This document shows, piece after piece, positions 43,394 through 52,106 of a DNA stretch of 64,000 nucleotides (positions are counted from its first letter, which is position 1; the number at the start of each line of letters is the position of its first letter). The position numbers were made by a program, and so were the translations under genes. Below the pieces are notes generated by a model. It had not been told where the DNA came from. It worked only from the letters and a program-made list of their open reading frames with translations, and made no database searches. Source of the stretch: Erysipelothrix piscisicarius. Lineage in GTDB: Bacteria > Bacillota_I > Bacilli_A > Erysipelotrichales > Erysipelotrichaceae. The stretch spans positions 1,550,001 to 1,614,000 of the forward strand of contig NZ_CP034234.1 of the NCBI RefSeq assembly GCF_003931795.1. Reading direction: 5' to 3'.

Positions 43394-43427
43394 GTTGGGC
43401 TTGATTGATTTTACTTATATTGTTCAT
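43365..43427 (-). CDS. Leader peptide with Trp and Tyr control codons
   Basis: 20 codons beginning MNNISKINQA and ending QQWSCYYYFS. AAAGG lies 12 bases upstream of the ATG. The end holds TGG, then TGC, three consecutive TAT and TTT, so all three aromatic amino acids appear within seven codons. The stop is at 43365-43367, directly before the first hairpin. A weak promoter (TTGCAT-17-TATGGT on the minus strand, ending near 43450) fits transcription starting just upstream. The paralogous leader upstream has a similar start region (AAAGGTTGG, then ATG). Confidence 0.7.
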   Translation of the reverse strand: MNNISKINQAQQWSCYYYFS

Positions 43428-43528
43428 TGGAATACCCAACCTTTCTTAGCAACCATAACACTGATATTTTTGAGATGCAAGTAGTTTTTTCATATTTATT
43501 CATTTCTTACAGAATGATGAATATTGTT

Positions 43529-44482
43529 TCATTTTAGCTCATTTCGATTTTCAAGGTCAGATGGAATTTCTATTCCAAACTGACTAGCGACCTTTTTATT
43601 TATAAATAATTTTGTCTTGTTTGACGTTAAAACCGGCAACTTATTCAGATCGCTTTTCTCCACAAGAATTTGATATATTAATTCTGCTGCATGCTCGCCA
43701 AGGTTATCGTAACTCAAGGATTCAGTAGCTAGAATCCCTTCGTTGATTTGTCCATCTTCTGATGCAAATACAGGTACGTCGTATTTTGACGCAATATCTA
43801 CAATGTTCGCAGTTGAAGCCACAACCATATTATCCGTTATATTAAAAATAACATCGACTTTTTCGGCTAATTGTTGAGTTGCAATCGGTAATTACTGCAT
43901 GTTTGTTATTCCAACCGCAACCACTTCGAGTTCTTTCTCTAACGAGGAAATCACCTCAACTTGCGTTATGGAATTAATTTCACCCATGTTGTAAACAATT
44001 CCCATCCGTTTCGCTCGAGGTAAAAGCATCTTTATCAACGCTAATTGTTCTTCAATAGGTGCTTGATCACTAACCCCTGTGACTGATGATCCTGGATAAT
44101 CCATAGAATCGACCAGGCCTGCCGCAACCGGATCGGTAACGGCATTAAATACAACCGGAATACTTGTACCTTCTGTCGCATTTTTCGCACTTTGGGCCGA
44201 GTTTGTTCCAATGGCATATATCAAATCAACGTGTTGCGATACAAACCCATGAGCCATTAATTCATTATTGCTATTTTCACCCTGTGCATTTTGATAGATA
44301 ATACGATAATGCTCCGACCCTATCGTCTTATCAAGGGCTTCTTTCATCCCTTCATACGTCGCATCCAAGGAAGGATGATCCGCAAACTGTAAAACACCAA
44401 TCGTATATAATTTTTCTGGATTTGCATTCACACACCCACTTAATAAAACTAAAAGCATACAGATAATCATCGATTTTTTCAT
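43529..44482 (-). pseudogene. Second TrpX-like binding lipoprotein, interrupted by an in-frame TAA
   Basis: Paralogue of the binding protein at 42272-43228, with the same length (317 codons) and the same order of motifs: IGVLQFADHPSLDATYEG, FNAVTDPVAAGLVDS, GVSDQAPIEEQLALI. The lipobox is LLSGC. It starts at 44482 behind AGGAGG. The codon at 43894-43892 is TAA: GITNMQ-stop-LPIATQQLAEKVD, in frame on both sides. GAA to TAA would explain it. It has its own attenuator leader but no permease or ATPase of its own. It probably shared those downstream, giving a second specificity that is now lost. Confidence 0.9.
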
Positions 44483-44499
44483 CTTTTCCTCCTTCAAAC

Positions 44500-44525
44500 A
44501 AAAAAAGCTGAGAATGCAGCTTTTT
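44500..44525 (-). terminator. Attenuator terminator of the second binding-protein gene
   Basis: On the minus strand AAAAAGCTG pairs with CAGCTTTTT around CATTCT, followed by more T. The alternative antiterminator is GAATGTAGCT (44545-44536) with AGCTGCATTC (44521-44512), 10 bp with one wobble. Confidence 0.8.
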
Positions 44526-44563
44526 AAAGGTATTCAGCTACATTCTACTAACCAAGACTAAAG

Positions 44564-44590
44564 GGTTAATATCGTGTAGCGATATTAACC
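44564..44590 (-). promoter_or_regulatory. Leader hairpin of the second attenuator
   Basis: GGTTAATATCG and CGATATTAACC form a perfect 11-bp stem around five bases, immediately after the leader stop codon. A stem of similar sequence (GTTAATAT) lies at the same place in the other leader. Confidence 0.75.
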
Positions 44591-44591
44591 T

Positions 44592-44642
44592 TTACCTAAA
44601 GTTAAAGAAAGTGCTGTTTTGTTTATGATTTGCGTTGGTCAT
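44592..44642 (-). CDS. Leader peptide with Phe codons
   Basis: 16 codons, MTNANHKQNSTFFNFR, with AAAGG ten bases upstream of the ATG. Three of the last five codons are Phe (TTC TTT AAC TTT), which suggests phenylalanine sensing. The position before a hairpin, an antiterminator and a terminator matches the other leader, but pairing of the Phe codons with the antiterminator is not obvious. The downstream gene is broken, so the leader may be decaying too. Confidence 0.5.
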   Translation of the reverse strand: MTNANHKQNSTFFNFR

Positions 44643-44754
44643 AGGACACCAACCTTTATGTAAAGAAACTTTAACATAATATGAAAATGGTTTCAATATT
44701 TTTCTGATAATTTAACCTGTATTTTCATAAATATGTAACACCTTTACATTATTG

Positions 44755-44763
44755 TGGTATAAT
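44755..44763 (+). promoter_or_regulatory. Extended -10 promoter of pepF
   Basis: TGGTATAAT, an extended -10 element, lies 33 bases before the pepF ATG. No good -35 box is seen, which extended -10 promoters can do without. Confidence 0.55.
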
Positions 44764-44795
44764 TTTGGTATATTTTAAAGGAGAACCATATCACT

Positions 44796-46541
44796 ATGTA
44801 TACATGGAATTTAGATGCTCTATACAAGGGCTATGATGCAACCTACACTGCAGATGTAGAAAAGCTCAAAACAATTATTAAGTCAATGAACGACCTCGCA
44901 CCCAATTTAAAAGATTGTGAAGATCTCGAGTCATTTTTAACGCTTGACTCAGAACTCAACTCCCTCGCTAACTCATTAGTGAGTTTCGCCAGTTTGCAAA
45001 TATCAGCAAATGCAAGCGATAATGAAAGCAATCGTTACATGGGGCAACTTCAGAATATTCTAAGTGAAACATCACGCGCTTATGCGTTATTTAGTCAATT
45101 TATGGCTGATTCAAAAGACGTTTTCCCACAATGGGTTAAAGCAAGTGCCTTAGTTAAAGAACACGAATTTATCTTGCAAGAAATGATTGACCTCAGCAAA
45201 CACAACTTATCCCCAGATGTTGAAGAGGTAATTGCTAAGTTGAATATTAATGGTGCCAGTGCATGGAATCAATTGTTTGGACATTTAACATCAATGACGA
45301 CAATTGAGTTTAATGGTGAAAAGCACACTATGGCTTCAATTCGAAATCTCGTATACTCACATGATCCAAAGATTCGTAAGGATGCCTATTATAAAGAACT
45401 TGAATTGTATGAAAAAATGGATGATTCGATTGCATTTGCACTTAATAGCATTAAAGGAACCGTGAATACTATTTCTGATTTACGAGGTTACGAATCCGCA
45501 TTGGATAAAACACTTTTCGATTCACGGATGAGCAAGGCCACCCTCGATGCATTGATGGAAGCAATCGAAGCGTACCTTCCAGTCTTTAGAAAGTATCTTA
45601 AACATAAAGCGCACCTTATGAATTATGAGAATGGATTGCCTTGGTATGATCTCTTCGCACCTTTTGAAACCACAAACCCTAAGACTTATACAGTCGAAGA
45701 TTCTAAGGAAATGATTCTTACTAGTTTTGCGGAATTTTCCGATGATCTTGCAAACATGGCAAAAACAGCTTATGAAGATGCATGGATTGATTTCTTACCT
45801 CGTGAAGGAAAACGCAGCGGTGCCTTCTGCAGTAATCAATCTCAAATAAAACAGAGTTATGTCCTTACAAACTTTGATGGTTCTATTTCTGATATCGTAA
45901 CGATTGCTCACGAATTAGGGCATGCATACCATGGCATGATGATTGAAGACTTGCCTATTCTCAATACAAGTTACTCGATGCCGGTCGCAGAAACTGCTTC
46001 AACATTCTGTGAAAATATCGTTTTCAACGCTGCCTTAAAAGTGTCAAGCGACGAAGAAAAACTCGTATTAATTGAAAACTCACTTCAAGATTTAACGCAA
46101 ATTATTGTTGATATTTTATCCCGCTTTAAGTTTGAATCCGAGGTCTTCGAACGTCGTAAATCCGAATTCTTATTTCCTAAAGATTTAAAAGAAATCATGA
46201 TTGAAGCACAACGTCAATCGTATGGAGATGGTTTAGACGCAAGTACATATCATCCATATATGTGGGCATGTAAAGGTCATTACTACAGTGGTGGTTTAAG
46301 TTATTATAACTTCCCTTATGCATTTGGTGGCTTGTTTGCTCTTGGGCTTTATGCTAAATTTGAAAAAGAAGGGGATGCATTTGTCCCTGCATACCGCAAT
46401 CTCCTTAAAGCAACAACAACATCATCATGTGAAGATGTCGCAGCACAAGCCGACATCGACGTTACGGATGTTGAATTCTGGAAATCCAGTTTACAAGTTG
46501 CAGCTGACCGAATTGAAATGTTTATCGCATTAACGCAATAA
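44796..46541 (+). CDS. pepF: Oligoendopeptidase F (M3B family)
   Basis: Cytosolic zinc endopeptidase cleaving short peptides. 581 residues, normal length. The zinc motif is IVTIAHELGHAYHG near residue 370, with the third ligand Glu in MPVAETASTFCENI about 28 residues later. The C-terminal FPYAFGGLFALGLY is typical of the PepF/M3B group. AAAGGAG precedes the ATG. It complements the Opp importer and M42 peptidase in peptide use. Its terminator has been split by an IS insertion 38 bp past the stop. Confidence 0.95.
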   Translation: MYTWNLDALYKGYDATYTADVEKLKTIIKSMNDLAPNLKDCEDLESFLTLDSELNSLANSLVSFASLQISANASDNESNRYMGQLQNILSETSRAYALFSQFMADSKDVFPQWVKASALVKEHEFILQEMIDLSKHNLSPDVEEVIAKLNINGASAWNQLFGHLTSMTTIEFNGEKHTMASIRNLVYSHDPKIRKDAYYKELELYEKMDDSIAFALNSIKGTVNTISDLRGYESALDKTLFDSRMSKATLDALMEAIEAYLPVFRKYLKHKAHLMNYENGLPWYDLFAPFETTNPKTYTVEDSKEMILTSFAEFSDDLANMAKTAYEDAWIDFLPREGKRSGAFCSNQSQIKQSYVLTNFDGSISDIVTIAHELGHAYHGMMIEDLPILNTSYSMPVAETASTFCENIVFNAALKVSSDEEKLVLIENSLQDLTQIIVDILSRFKFESEVFERRKSEFLFPKDLKEIMIEAQRQSYGDGLDASTYHPYMWACKGHYYSGGLSYYNFPYAFGGLFALGLYAKFEKEGDAFVPAYRNLLKATTTSSCEDVAAQADIDVTDVEFWKSSLQVAADRIEMFIALTQ

Positions 46542-46556
46542 TATCTTAAAAAATTC

Positions 46557-46573
46557 TATAAAAAAACCATAAT
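46557..46573. terminator. Left half of a split bidirectional terminator
   Basis: TATAAAAAAACCATAAT is a perfect 17-bp complement of 47860-47876. Removing the IS and one CAT duplication restores the hairpin with an 11-base loop between pepF and the convergent glucosaminidase gene. Confidence 0.85.
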
Positions 46574-46618
46574 CACATGGAACTGACCTAGTTCCTTGGG
46601 ACTAAAGAAAAAACCAAG

Positions 46619-47462
46619 TTAGGATGAAGTTAACCGATAATTTACGGGAGATTGATATCCTAGCTTTTCTTGTATTCGATTTTCATTGTAATATTTTAAA
46701 TAGTTTATCACAGTTTGTGATACAATTTCAGTAGAACCCTTTAGTTCTGGGTTTAATTCGAATGTTTCACACTTTAGCGAGGCATGAAACGATTCGATAG
46801 GAGCATTATCAGCGGGTGTACCCTTACGGGACATACTCATGGTAATGCTTTTATTTTTTACTTTGAGTTGATACTCTTTTGATGTATAGACACTCCCTTG
46901 ATCAGAATGAAGAATACATGGCTGAACGATATCCGGAAGTTGATTTAATGTATCAACCACACATTCTAGGTTTTGTCTGTCACTCAATGTAGACGCAATA
47001 ATCTCACCATTATATAAATCCATGATCGTAGATAAATAGAGCATCTTATGGCCATAAGGGATGTAAGTGATATCTGTCACCAATTTCTCTAGAGGACGTA
47101 GTGATTTAAAGTCGCGATTAATGATATTGGGCATAATGATCTTCGGATTTTGTTTTCGATACCGTTTGACCTTAACACGGCATTGACATTGGTGTTTCTG
47201 CATTATCTTTTGAACAGTGTTCTTATTGATAATTCTTTCTTTCGAATTAATGCAGTTATTTTCGATATCCATAACGAAATTTATTTTCTTTACAAAGTTC
47301 AATTACTAATCCTTCATTGACAGAATAATTATTAGACTCTAGTTGCTCTTTTAGTCCAACGGTAATACGTTGACTTAGGTACCCCAAAAGATTCAAGATA
47401 TCTTTAAGAGATACAGTGTTGCGATACTCTTCAACGAGCTTGATGATTATTTCAGGAACCAC
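46619..47462 (-). pseudogene. IS3-family transposase OrfB, copy 1, frameshifted
   Basis: DDE integrase-type transposase. The catalytic residues are in LVTDITYIPYG, HSDQGSVYTS and APIESFHASLK. The frame is broken near 47256-47264: FRYGYRK is followed by a stop, whereas one more A in the run would give the expected RKITALINSKERI. Two further compensating indels distort the segment after SLKDILNLLG compared with copy 2. OrfB would normally be made by -1 frameshifting from orfA at AAAAAAG (47489-47483). Confidence 0.85.
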
Positions 47463-47764
47463 ATCCTTTCTCTTTCCAAATACTTTTTTAATAGTTCAAT
47501 TTGTTGCTCCAAAGATTTAATTCTAAGTCTTTGTGTTTCTTCGACCGTGTCTCCTTCAGGCCCTTTTCCAAAAGTATATTGCTTGCCTACAGGTTGAGAA
47601 AATCGATAGTGTTCACCATTTCGATACCATCTCCACCATGTTTTGACTTGTGTTACATTTTTTATTCCAAGTTCAGTCTGAATAAACCTGCTTGAGTAGC
47701 CTGCCAATTTCATTTCTATAACTTTCATCTTTGTCTCATAGCTATGCATAGTTCGTGTTCCCAT
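47447..47764 (-). CDS. IS3-family transposase OrfA, copy 1
   Basis: 105 residues. N-terminal helix-turn-helix (MKVIEMKLAGYSSRFIQTEL), then a C-terminal leucine-zipper-like coiled coil (RLRIKSLEQQIELLKKYLE). The slippery heptamer A AAA AAG in the last codons allows -1 frameshifting into orfB, as usual in this family. Copy 1 differs from copy 2 by Ser for Phe in HYRFSQPV. Confidence 0.88.
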   Translation of the reverse strand: MGTRTMHSYETKMKVIEMKLAGYSSRFIQTELGIKNVTQVKTWWRWYRNGEHYRFSQPVGKQYTFGKGPEGDTVEETQRLRIKSLEQQIELLKKYLERERMWFLK

Positions 47765-47859
47765 ATAAAAACCTCCTATATTGAACTATTTTACAATAAT
47801 TCTCATACAAGAGGTTTTTTTCTTTAGTCCCACGGAACTAGGTCAGTTCCCATACAGCA

Positions 47860-47876
47860 ATTATGGTTTTTTTATA
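47860..47876. terminator. Right half of the split bidirectional terminator
   Basis: ATTATGGTTTTTTTATA, the complement of 46557-46573. It directly abuts the stop codon of the glucosaminidase gene at 47877. Confidence 0.85.
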
Positions 47877-50800
47877 CTAGAGCATGCGACCTGAACGATC
47901 AAAGCGATAACGCGTTCCATTTATGGTCATTGTTGTATTTGATATCATTACGCAATCACTTGGATTTAAATAATACCAAGAACCGCCCAATTTAATCCAA
48001 CCCTTTTGAAGTGCACCCGAACCTGTGGCATAATACCATTTTTGATTCAGTTTAACCCATTGATTCGCATACATTACAGAATCTGTACCAAATGCATAAC
48101 TCGAACCACCAATGCGATGAATGCCGCGAGCAGTTCCGGCATGACTTAAGAAGTAGTACCATTTACCCCCTGACTTTGTCCATTGGCTTGTTAACGCAGC
48201 CCCTGATCCTGAAACATAAGACCATGACCCACTTGCATTTTTATACCATTGATTCGCAAGCATTGCTGTACTGGAATCAAAGACGTACCAACTTCCATTG
48301 ATTTTTTTCCATCCCGTGACCATTTCACTGTTTGCATCAGCATAGTACCATTTTCCACTCACTTTAACCCATGCATTTTTTACAGCAGCACCACTTGAAT
48401 TGAGATAATGCCATTTTCCTTTTGAATTTTTAGCCCATTTATTGAGTTTCATATCAGCATCTGAACCAAATTCATACCACGAACCTTTTATGAGGTGAAG
48501 ACCTGATCGAAGCATCTTACCGTCATTAGCTGCATAATACCATTTCCCTGCAGATTTAAACCATTCATTTCTTAATGCCTTCCCATCCGCATTGAGATAA
48601 CTCCAACGGCCTGATGCATCCTTAGTCCAGGTGTTTGCATACATCACTCCAGTGCTATTATTAAAGAGGTAAAAACTACCACCTATTTCACGCCACCCTT
48701 TTACCGGTTTATTGTTTTCATAATAATACCATTTTGAAGCTTCTTTAATCCAACCCTTTTTAGGAGCGGTTGGAATTGATTCAGTCGTTAGATAATCTTG
48801 AGAAACATACCCAATCTGATTATTGTAAACAAGTTTAGCCCAACCATTTGTAGTCGGATATGCTTGAACAATCGTTTTTGCCGGAATTGTAGCTAAGATC
48901 CGGTTTGATGTCCCCCAACCACTGCGCATGTTAAGATCTTGTTTGACTGTATATTTTTTGGACGTGTCCGCAACAGTCACACGTAAATTTGGGGCACTCG
49001 CCTTTTTGACACCATTCGCTTTAAGTTTATTTACCGCATTATTAGCAATATAACCCAGATTTGCAGGTAAATCAACAGGCATCGCCTTTACAGATACCGA
49101 ACCATTCACAACAGGCATTGAGAGATAAGTCTTCATATAACCCGATTCCTCACCAAGATTGATAACTACTTGATCATTTAGACCCGAGTTCGTCGCATAA
49201 TAGACCCCCGAATGAGTGTTTGAGCCTTTATATACGGACGTACTTGTTTGATTTTTAATCCGCGCTAAATCATAACCATTATGATCTTTAAAGCCAGCAG
49301 CTCGATCTGTGGTATACGCAATACCCGCTACTTTAATACCGTAGAAGGGATCTGATGCATACCTTACTGTGATTCCCGATCCTTTATTTCCAAAACTAAG
49401 TCCCGCATTGCGCCACTCCCCAACATCAAAGTAAGAACTTAATTGCTTTGACATATGATAATTAATGCTATTATAAACACCTGTATAGGCCAATGCTTGA
49501 CTTGGATCAGAATCAACAGCATTCCATCCAAATAAATTAAACTTATTTTTCGCAAGCCACGATGTACCATATGCAGATTCATGCGCAGCCTGTGCGAATA
49601 AAAGCAGTGGATTCATTCCATAGAGATGACCACTTTCAATAAATGCTTGTTCATTTCCATACATTATTGAATCAGTTTTATCCAAATAACGAAGACGAGC
49701 ATTTAAATCGTCGGCCCCTATATTTGAAAAACTTCGAACGGGGAGCCATTGATAATATGCATAAAATTCCCCAGGTTGATTGCCATCCATCATTGGTCGA
49801 TTCAGTTCTTTGTCACTAAAAAAGTGTACTCCATCTTTTGAGTAATAAGGGTTCCCCGATTCAGGAAGCCATGATGGTGCTTGGGCATAAGTTATCCCCT
49901 GTTCACCACTGTTTGCGTACGTTTGAGAGAAGTACAGTGACATTTCACCATTTTTCACCCAATAGTAGTCTGGAGAAACTACTTTACGGTACCCATCATC
50001 ATTAAGATTCCCACCTAAATAAATAGGAATCTTTTTATCAACATAATACATTGGAATTAAGTCAACTTTATTAAAATCAACATACCCTTCAGCACCTTGA
50101 ATATTAACACGAATTACGGGTTTCCCTGAATCTGTCAACTCAGTTCCTTTATATTGCATTTTGTAATTGCTTGATATATATGTCATTGTAGATCCTGAAA
50201 GATTACGATTATCATAAATTTTAAGCGTCTCACTACTTGCAAGATCTTTAATTAGACCTTTTCGATCTGGAAGTGAATGCGCATATCCAGAACTCATTGC
50301 GACAATCCCTAAATGGCTTAACCCATCCTGTGACGTAACAACATAGCCACTTCCCATTTGGTTCATTTTTCCAATCGCCTCAGTCAGACTATTGCTTACA
50401 AAACTTGGTTTTCCGGGTGCGATACTGCCGTCATCTTGTATTTTTTTCACTGAATACGTATGTGATGCACTGGTTTCACGAATGAGGTGGCTGGATGCAT
50501 CAAAATAATAGGCAGAATCCCCCACCTGTTTCCATTGCGATTTCACTGCGCGTCCCTCTGAATCAAGGTAATAAGAATGACCTCCGGACTGCGTCCACTG
50601 ATCTTTAAGCATGACTGACTTCGCATCAAATAAATACCAATACCCACCAATTTGAGCCCAATCATCTTTGACTGCACTTCCACTTTTACTAAAATAATAC
50701 CATTCGTTCCCACTTTGGTGCCAAACTTCCGACTTCATCACTCCATCTGGTTTAAAGAAATACCAGAAACCGCCAATTTCTTTCCAATTTTTAATTGGAT

Positions 50801-51134
50801 TTCCATTTTCACAGTAATACCAAGCAGACCCTTTTTGAATCCAACCATTTTGAACACAAAGTTTATCAACAGAGCTCAATGATTGAACAGGAATTTTCGA
50901 AGAAACTTCCGGTTTTATTTCTTGAACTTCTGGGCGTTCTTGTTCTTCAACTTCTGATGATGCCTCACCTTCCGTAGTCTCAGACTCCTTTTCAAATTCC
51001 ATTTTTTGATTTACATCAACTTCTTGGGTGACATCTGTATTTAACCGTTCATCAACAGCAAACGTATTATACGTAACAGACGTTACAAGAATTACCAGCG
51101 ACAATAACAACGCGAGCATTTTTTTACTTTTCAT
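47877..51134 (-). CDS. Secreted choline-binding-type cell-wall glucosaminidase
   Basis: 1085 residues, secreted: signal peptide MKSKKMLALLLSLVILVTSV with processing near TFAVDERL. Then a Glu-rich linker (about 30-80), about six cell-wall-binding repeats (from about 95: GWIQKGSAWYYC, FWYFFKPDGVM, EWYYFSKSG), and a LytB-like endo-beta-N-acetylglucosaminidase domain at about 490-640 (MNPLLLFAQAAHESAYGTSW, the catalytic Glu being in HESAYG). A bacterial SH3 domain (about 735-800: LNMRSGWGTSNRILATIPAK) precedes about a dozen more repeats at the C-terminus. The repeats bind choline in related proteins. The start at 51134 was chosen for the signal peptide. A likely role is daughter-cell separation or wall remodelling; adhesion is also possible. 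Confidence 0.9.
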   Translation of the reverse strand: MKSKKMLALLLSLVILVTSVTYNTFAVDERLNTDVTQEVDVNQKMEFEKESETTEGEASSEVEEQERPEVQEIKPEVSSKIPVQSLSSVDKLCVQNGWIQKGSAWYYCENGNPIKNWKEIGGFWYFFKPDGVMKSEVWHQSGNEWYYFSKSGSAVKDDWAQIGGYWYLFDAKSVMLKDQWTQSGGHSYYLDSEGRAVKSQWKQVGDSAYYFDASSHLIRETSASHTYSVKKIQDDGSIAPGKPSFVSNSLTEAIGKMNQMGSGYVVTSQDGLSHLGIVAMSSGYAHSLPDRKGLIKDLASSETLKIYDNRNLSGSTMTYISSNYKMQYKGTELTDSGKPVIRVNIQGAEGYVDFNKVDLIPMYYVDKKIPIYLGGNLNDDGYRKVVSPDYYWVKNGEMSLYFSQTYANSGEQGITYAQAPSWLPESGNPYYSKDGVHFFSDKELNRPMMDGNQPGEFYAYYQWLPVRSFSNIGADDLNARLRYLDKTDSIMYGNEQAFIESGHLYGMNPLLLFAQAAHESAYGTSWLAKNKFNLFGWNAVDSDPSQALAYTGVYNSINYHMSKQLSSYFDVGEWRNAGLSFGNKGSGITVRYASDPFYGIKVAGIAYTTDRAAGFKDHNGYDLARIKNQTSTSVYKGSNTHSGVYYATNSGLNDQVVINLGEESGYMKTYLSMPVVNGSVSVKAMPVDLPANLGYIANNAVNKLKANGVKKASAPNLRVTVADTSKKYTVKQDLNMRSGWGTSNRILATIPAKTIVQAYPTTNGWAKLVYNNQIGYVSQDYLTTESIPTAPKKGWIKEASKWYYYENNKPVKGWREIGGSFYLFNNSTGVMYANTWTKDASGRWSYLNADGKALRNEWFKSAGKWYYAANDGKMLRSGLHLIKGSWYEFGSDADMKLNKWAKNSKGKWHYLNSSGAAVKNAWVKVSGKWYYADANSEMVTGWKKINGSWYVFDSSTAMLANQWYKNASGSWSYVSGSGAALTSQWTKSGGKWYYFLSHAGTARGIHRIGGSSYAFGTDSVMYANQWVKLNQKWYYATGSGALQKGWIKLGGSWYYLNPSDCVMISNTTMTINGTRYRFDRSGRML

Positions 51135-51250
51135 CACTACAACACTCCTCGGCACTCCTATTATAAACGATTCCAATCCATTAAAACCGTTCTATCCAAT
51201 AATCATATATTAATTAATCTTAATTTTACCACGAATCCACCAAATAATTA

Positions 51251-51274
51251 AAAAAGCACTCTTGCGAGTGCTTT
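51251..51274 (-). terminator. Intrinsic terminator of the surface polysaccharide genes
   Basis: AAAGCACTC pairs with GAGTGCTTT around TTGC, followed by T on the minus strand. The stop of the sugar transferase gene is in the stem. Confidence 0.85.
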
Positions 51275-51926
51275 AACGTGCGCCACTGCCTGTAAGAACC
51301 ACACGAATTGTTTTAAAAATAATCACGACATCTTGTTTAAACGAAAACGCATCAAGATACTCACGATCAAACACAAGTTTTTCAGCAGGTGTAATGTCAT
51401 AACCTCCATTAACTTGAGCCCAACCTGTAATTCCCGGCTTAACAAGGAGTCTTTCTTTAAATCCAGGTATTTCCGATTCAAATTGATCCGTTAAATCTTT
51501 ACGCTCTGGACGAGGACCAATTATACTCATCTCTCCAATTAAAACATTTAAGAATTGTGGTAATTCGTCGATACGAACCTTGCGAATAAAACGCCCTACT
51601 TTAGTAATGCGTGGATCATTCTTTTCGGCCCACACAGCCCCGGTATTGACCTCTGCATCAACACGCATCGAACGTAATTTATAGATTTTGAATTCCTTAC
51701 CAGCTTGCCCTACACGTTGCTGTGTATAGAAAGCTGGCCCCTTAGAATCCACCTTAACAATAATTGCGAAAATCACAACAATTATAATAATAATTGGTGA
51801 AAACAATAGTGTTAAGATAAGATCAAAAAATCGTTTTAAATAAACGTATGGGTGTTTTTTCTTAAACTCTTGATACTTTTCCATTAATTCTATATTTTCA
51901 CGAGCATCGGAGTTGTTGTTTATCAT
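51273..51926 (-). CDS. Undecaprenyl-phosphate sugar phosphotransferase (bacterial sugar transferase)
   Basis: 217 residues of the WbaP/CpsE C-terminal type that loads the first sugar phosphate onto undecaprenyl phosphate. A membrane helix (FFDLILTLLFSPIIIIIVVI, about 30-55) is followed by KGPAFYTQQRVGQAG, FKIYKLRSMRVDAE, RIDELPQFLNVLIGEMSIIG-PRP and VKPGITGWAQVNG. The long N-terminal membrane part of WbaP is absent, so this is the minimal form. The start at 51926 was preferred because GAGG lies nine bases upstream; two further ATGs lie within 15 bases. It probably begins synthesis of a capsule or wall glycan. Confidence 0.9.
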   Translation of the reverse strand: MINNNSDARENIELMEKYQEFKKKHPYVYLKRFFDLILTLLFSPIIIIIVVIFAIIVKVDSKGPAFYTQQRVGQAGKEFKIYKLRSMRVDAEVNTGAVWAEKNDPRITKVGRFIRKVRIDELPQFLNVLIGEMSIIGPRPERKDLTDQFESEIPGFKERLLVKPGITGWAQVNGGYDITPAEKLVFDREYLDAFSFKQDVVIIFKTIRVVLTGSGAR

Positions 51927-52061
51927 ATTTTTCATCCTCATTATCTTAACAGAATGTTTATTGCTTAATAAACACTGCTTTTTTATATTTTACAAACAGG
52001 TCAATTATAGCATATTCGACATATGCTAACAAGGTTATGTGTCGGTTGTAAAATCGAATCA

Positions 52062-52084
52062 AAGAAAAAGAATCTTTCGATTCT
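52062..52084 (-). terminator. Short intrinsic terminator after the LicC-like gene
   Basis: On the minus strand AGAATC GAAA GATTCT followed by TTTTCTTT. Confidence 0.6.
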
Positions 52085-52106
52085 CTCTCCCAAACTATTA
52101 TTTTTG

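Larger units (their letters stand above)
46579..47850 (-). mobile_element. IS3-family insertion sequence, copy 1 (1272 bp)
   Basis: Terminal inverted repeats beginning GGAACTGACCTAGTTCC match over about 34 bp with one mismatch. It is flanked by a 3-bp direct repeat CAT (46576-46578 and 47851-47853). It contains orfA and orfB transposase frames on the minus strand. It is about 99 percent identical to copy 2 and 6 bp shorter, because of length changes in several A or T runs. It sits inside the loop of an intrinsic terminator. Confidence 0.95.

Noticed and set aside
43446-43493. An additional upstream leader ORF (MKKLLASQKYQCYGC) in the first attenuator
   Set aside because: It has Tyr and Cys codons but no good ribosome-binding site, and it overlaps the only plausible promoter. 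It may be coincidence.
43240-44700. T-box or metabolite riboswitch before the TrpXYZ-like genes
   Set aside because: No T-box bulge sequence (TGGNACCGCG type) or known aptamer motif is visible. The leader ORFs with aromatic codons explain the structure better.
46619-47462. All frameshifts taken as certain biological lesions
   Set aside because: The 6-bp length difference between the two IS copies lies in A/T runs, the kind of place where base-calling fails. One-base frameshifts in this window therefore need read-level confirmation.
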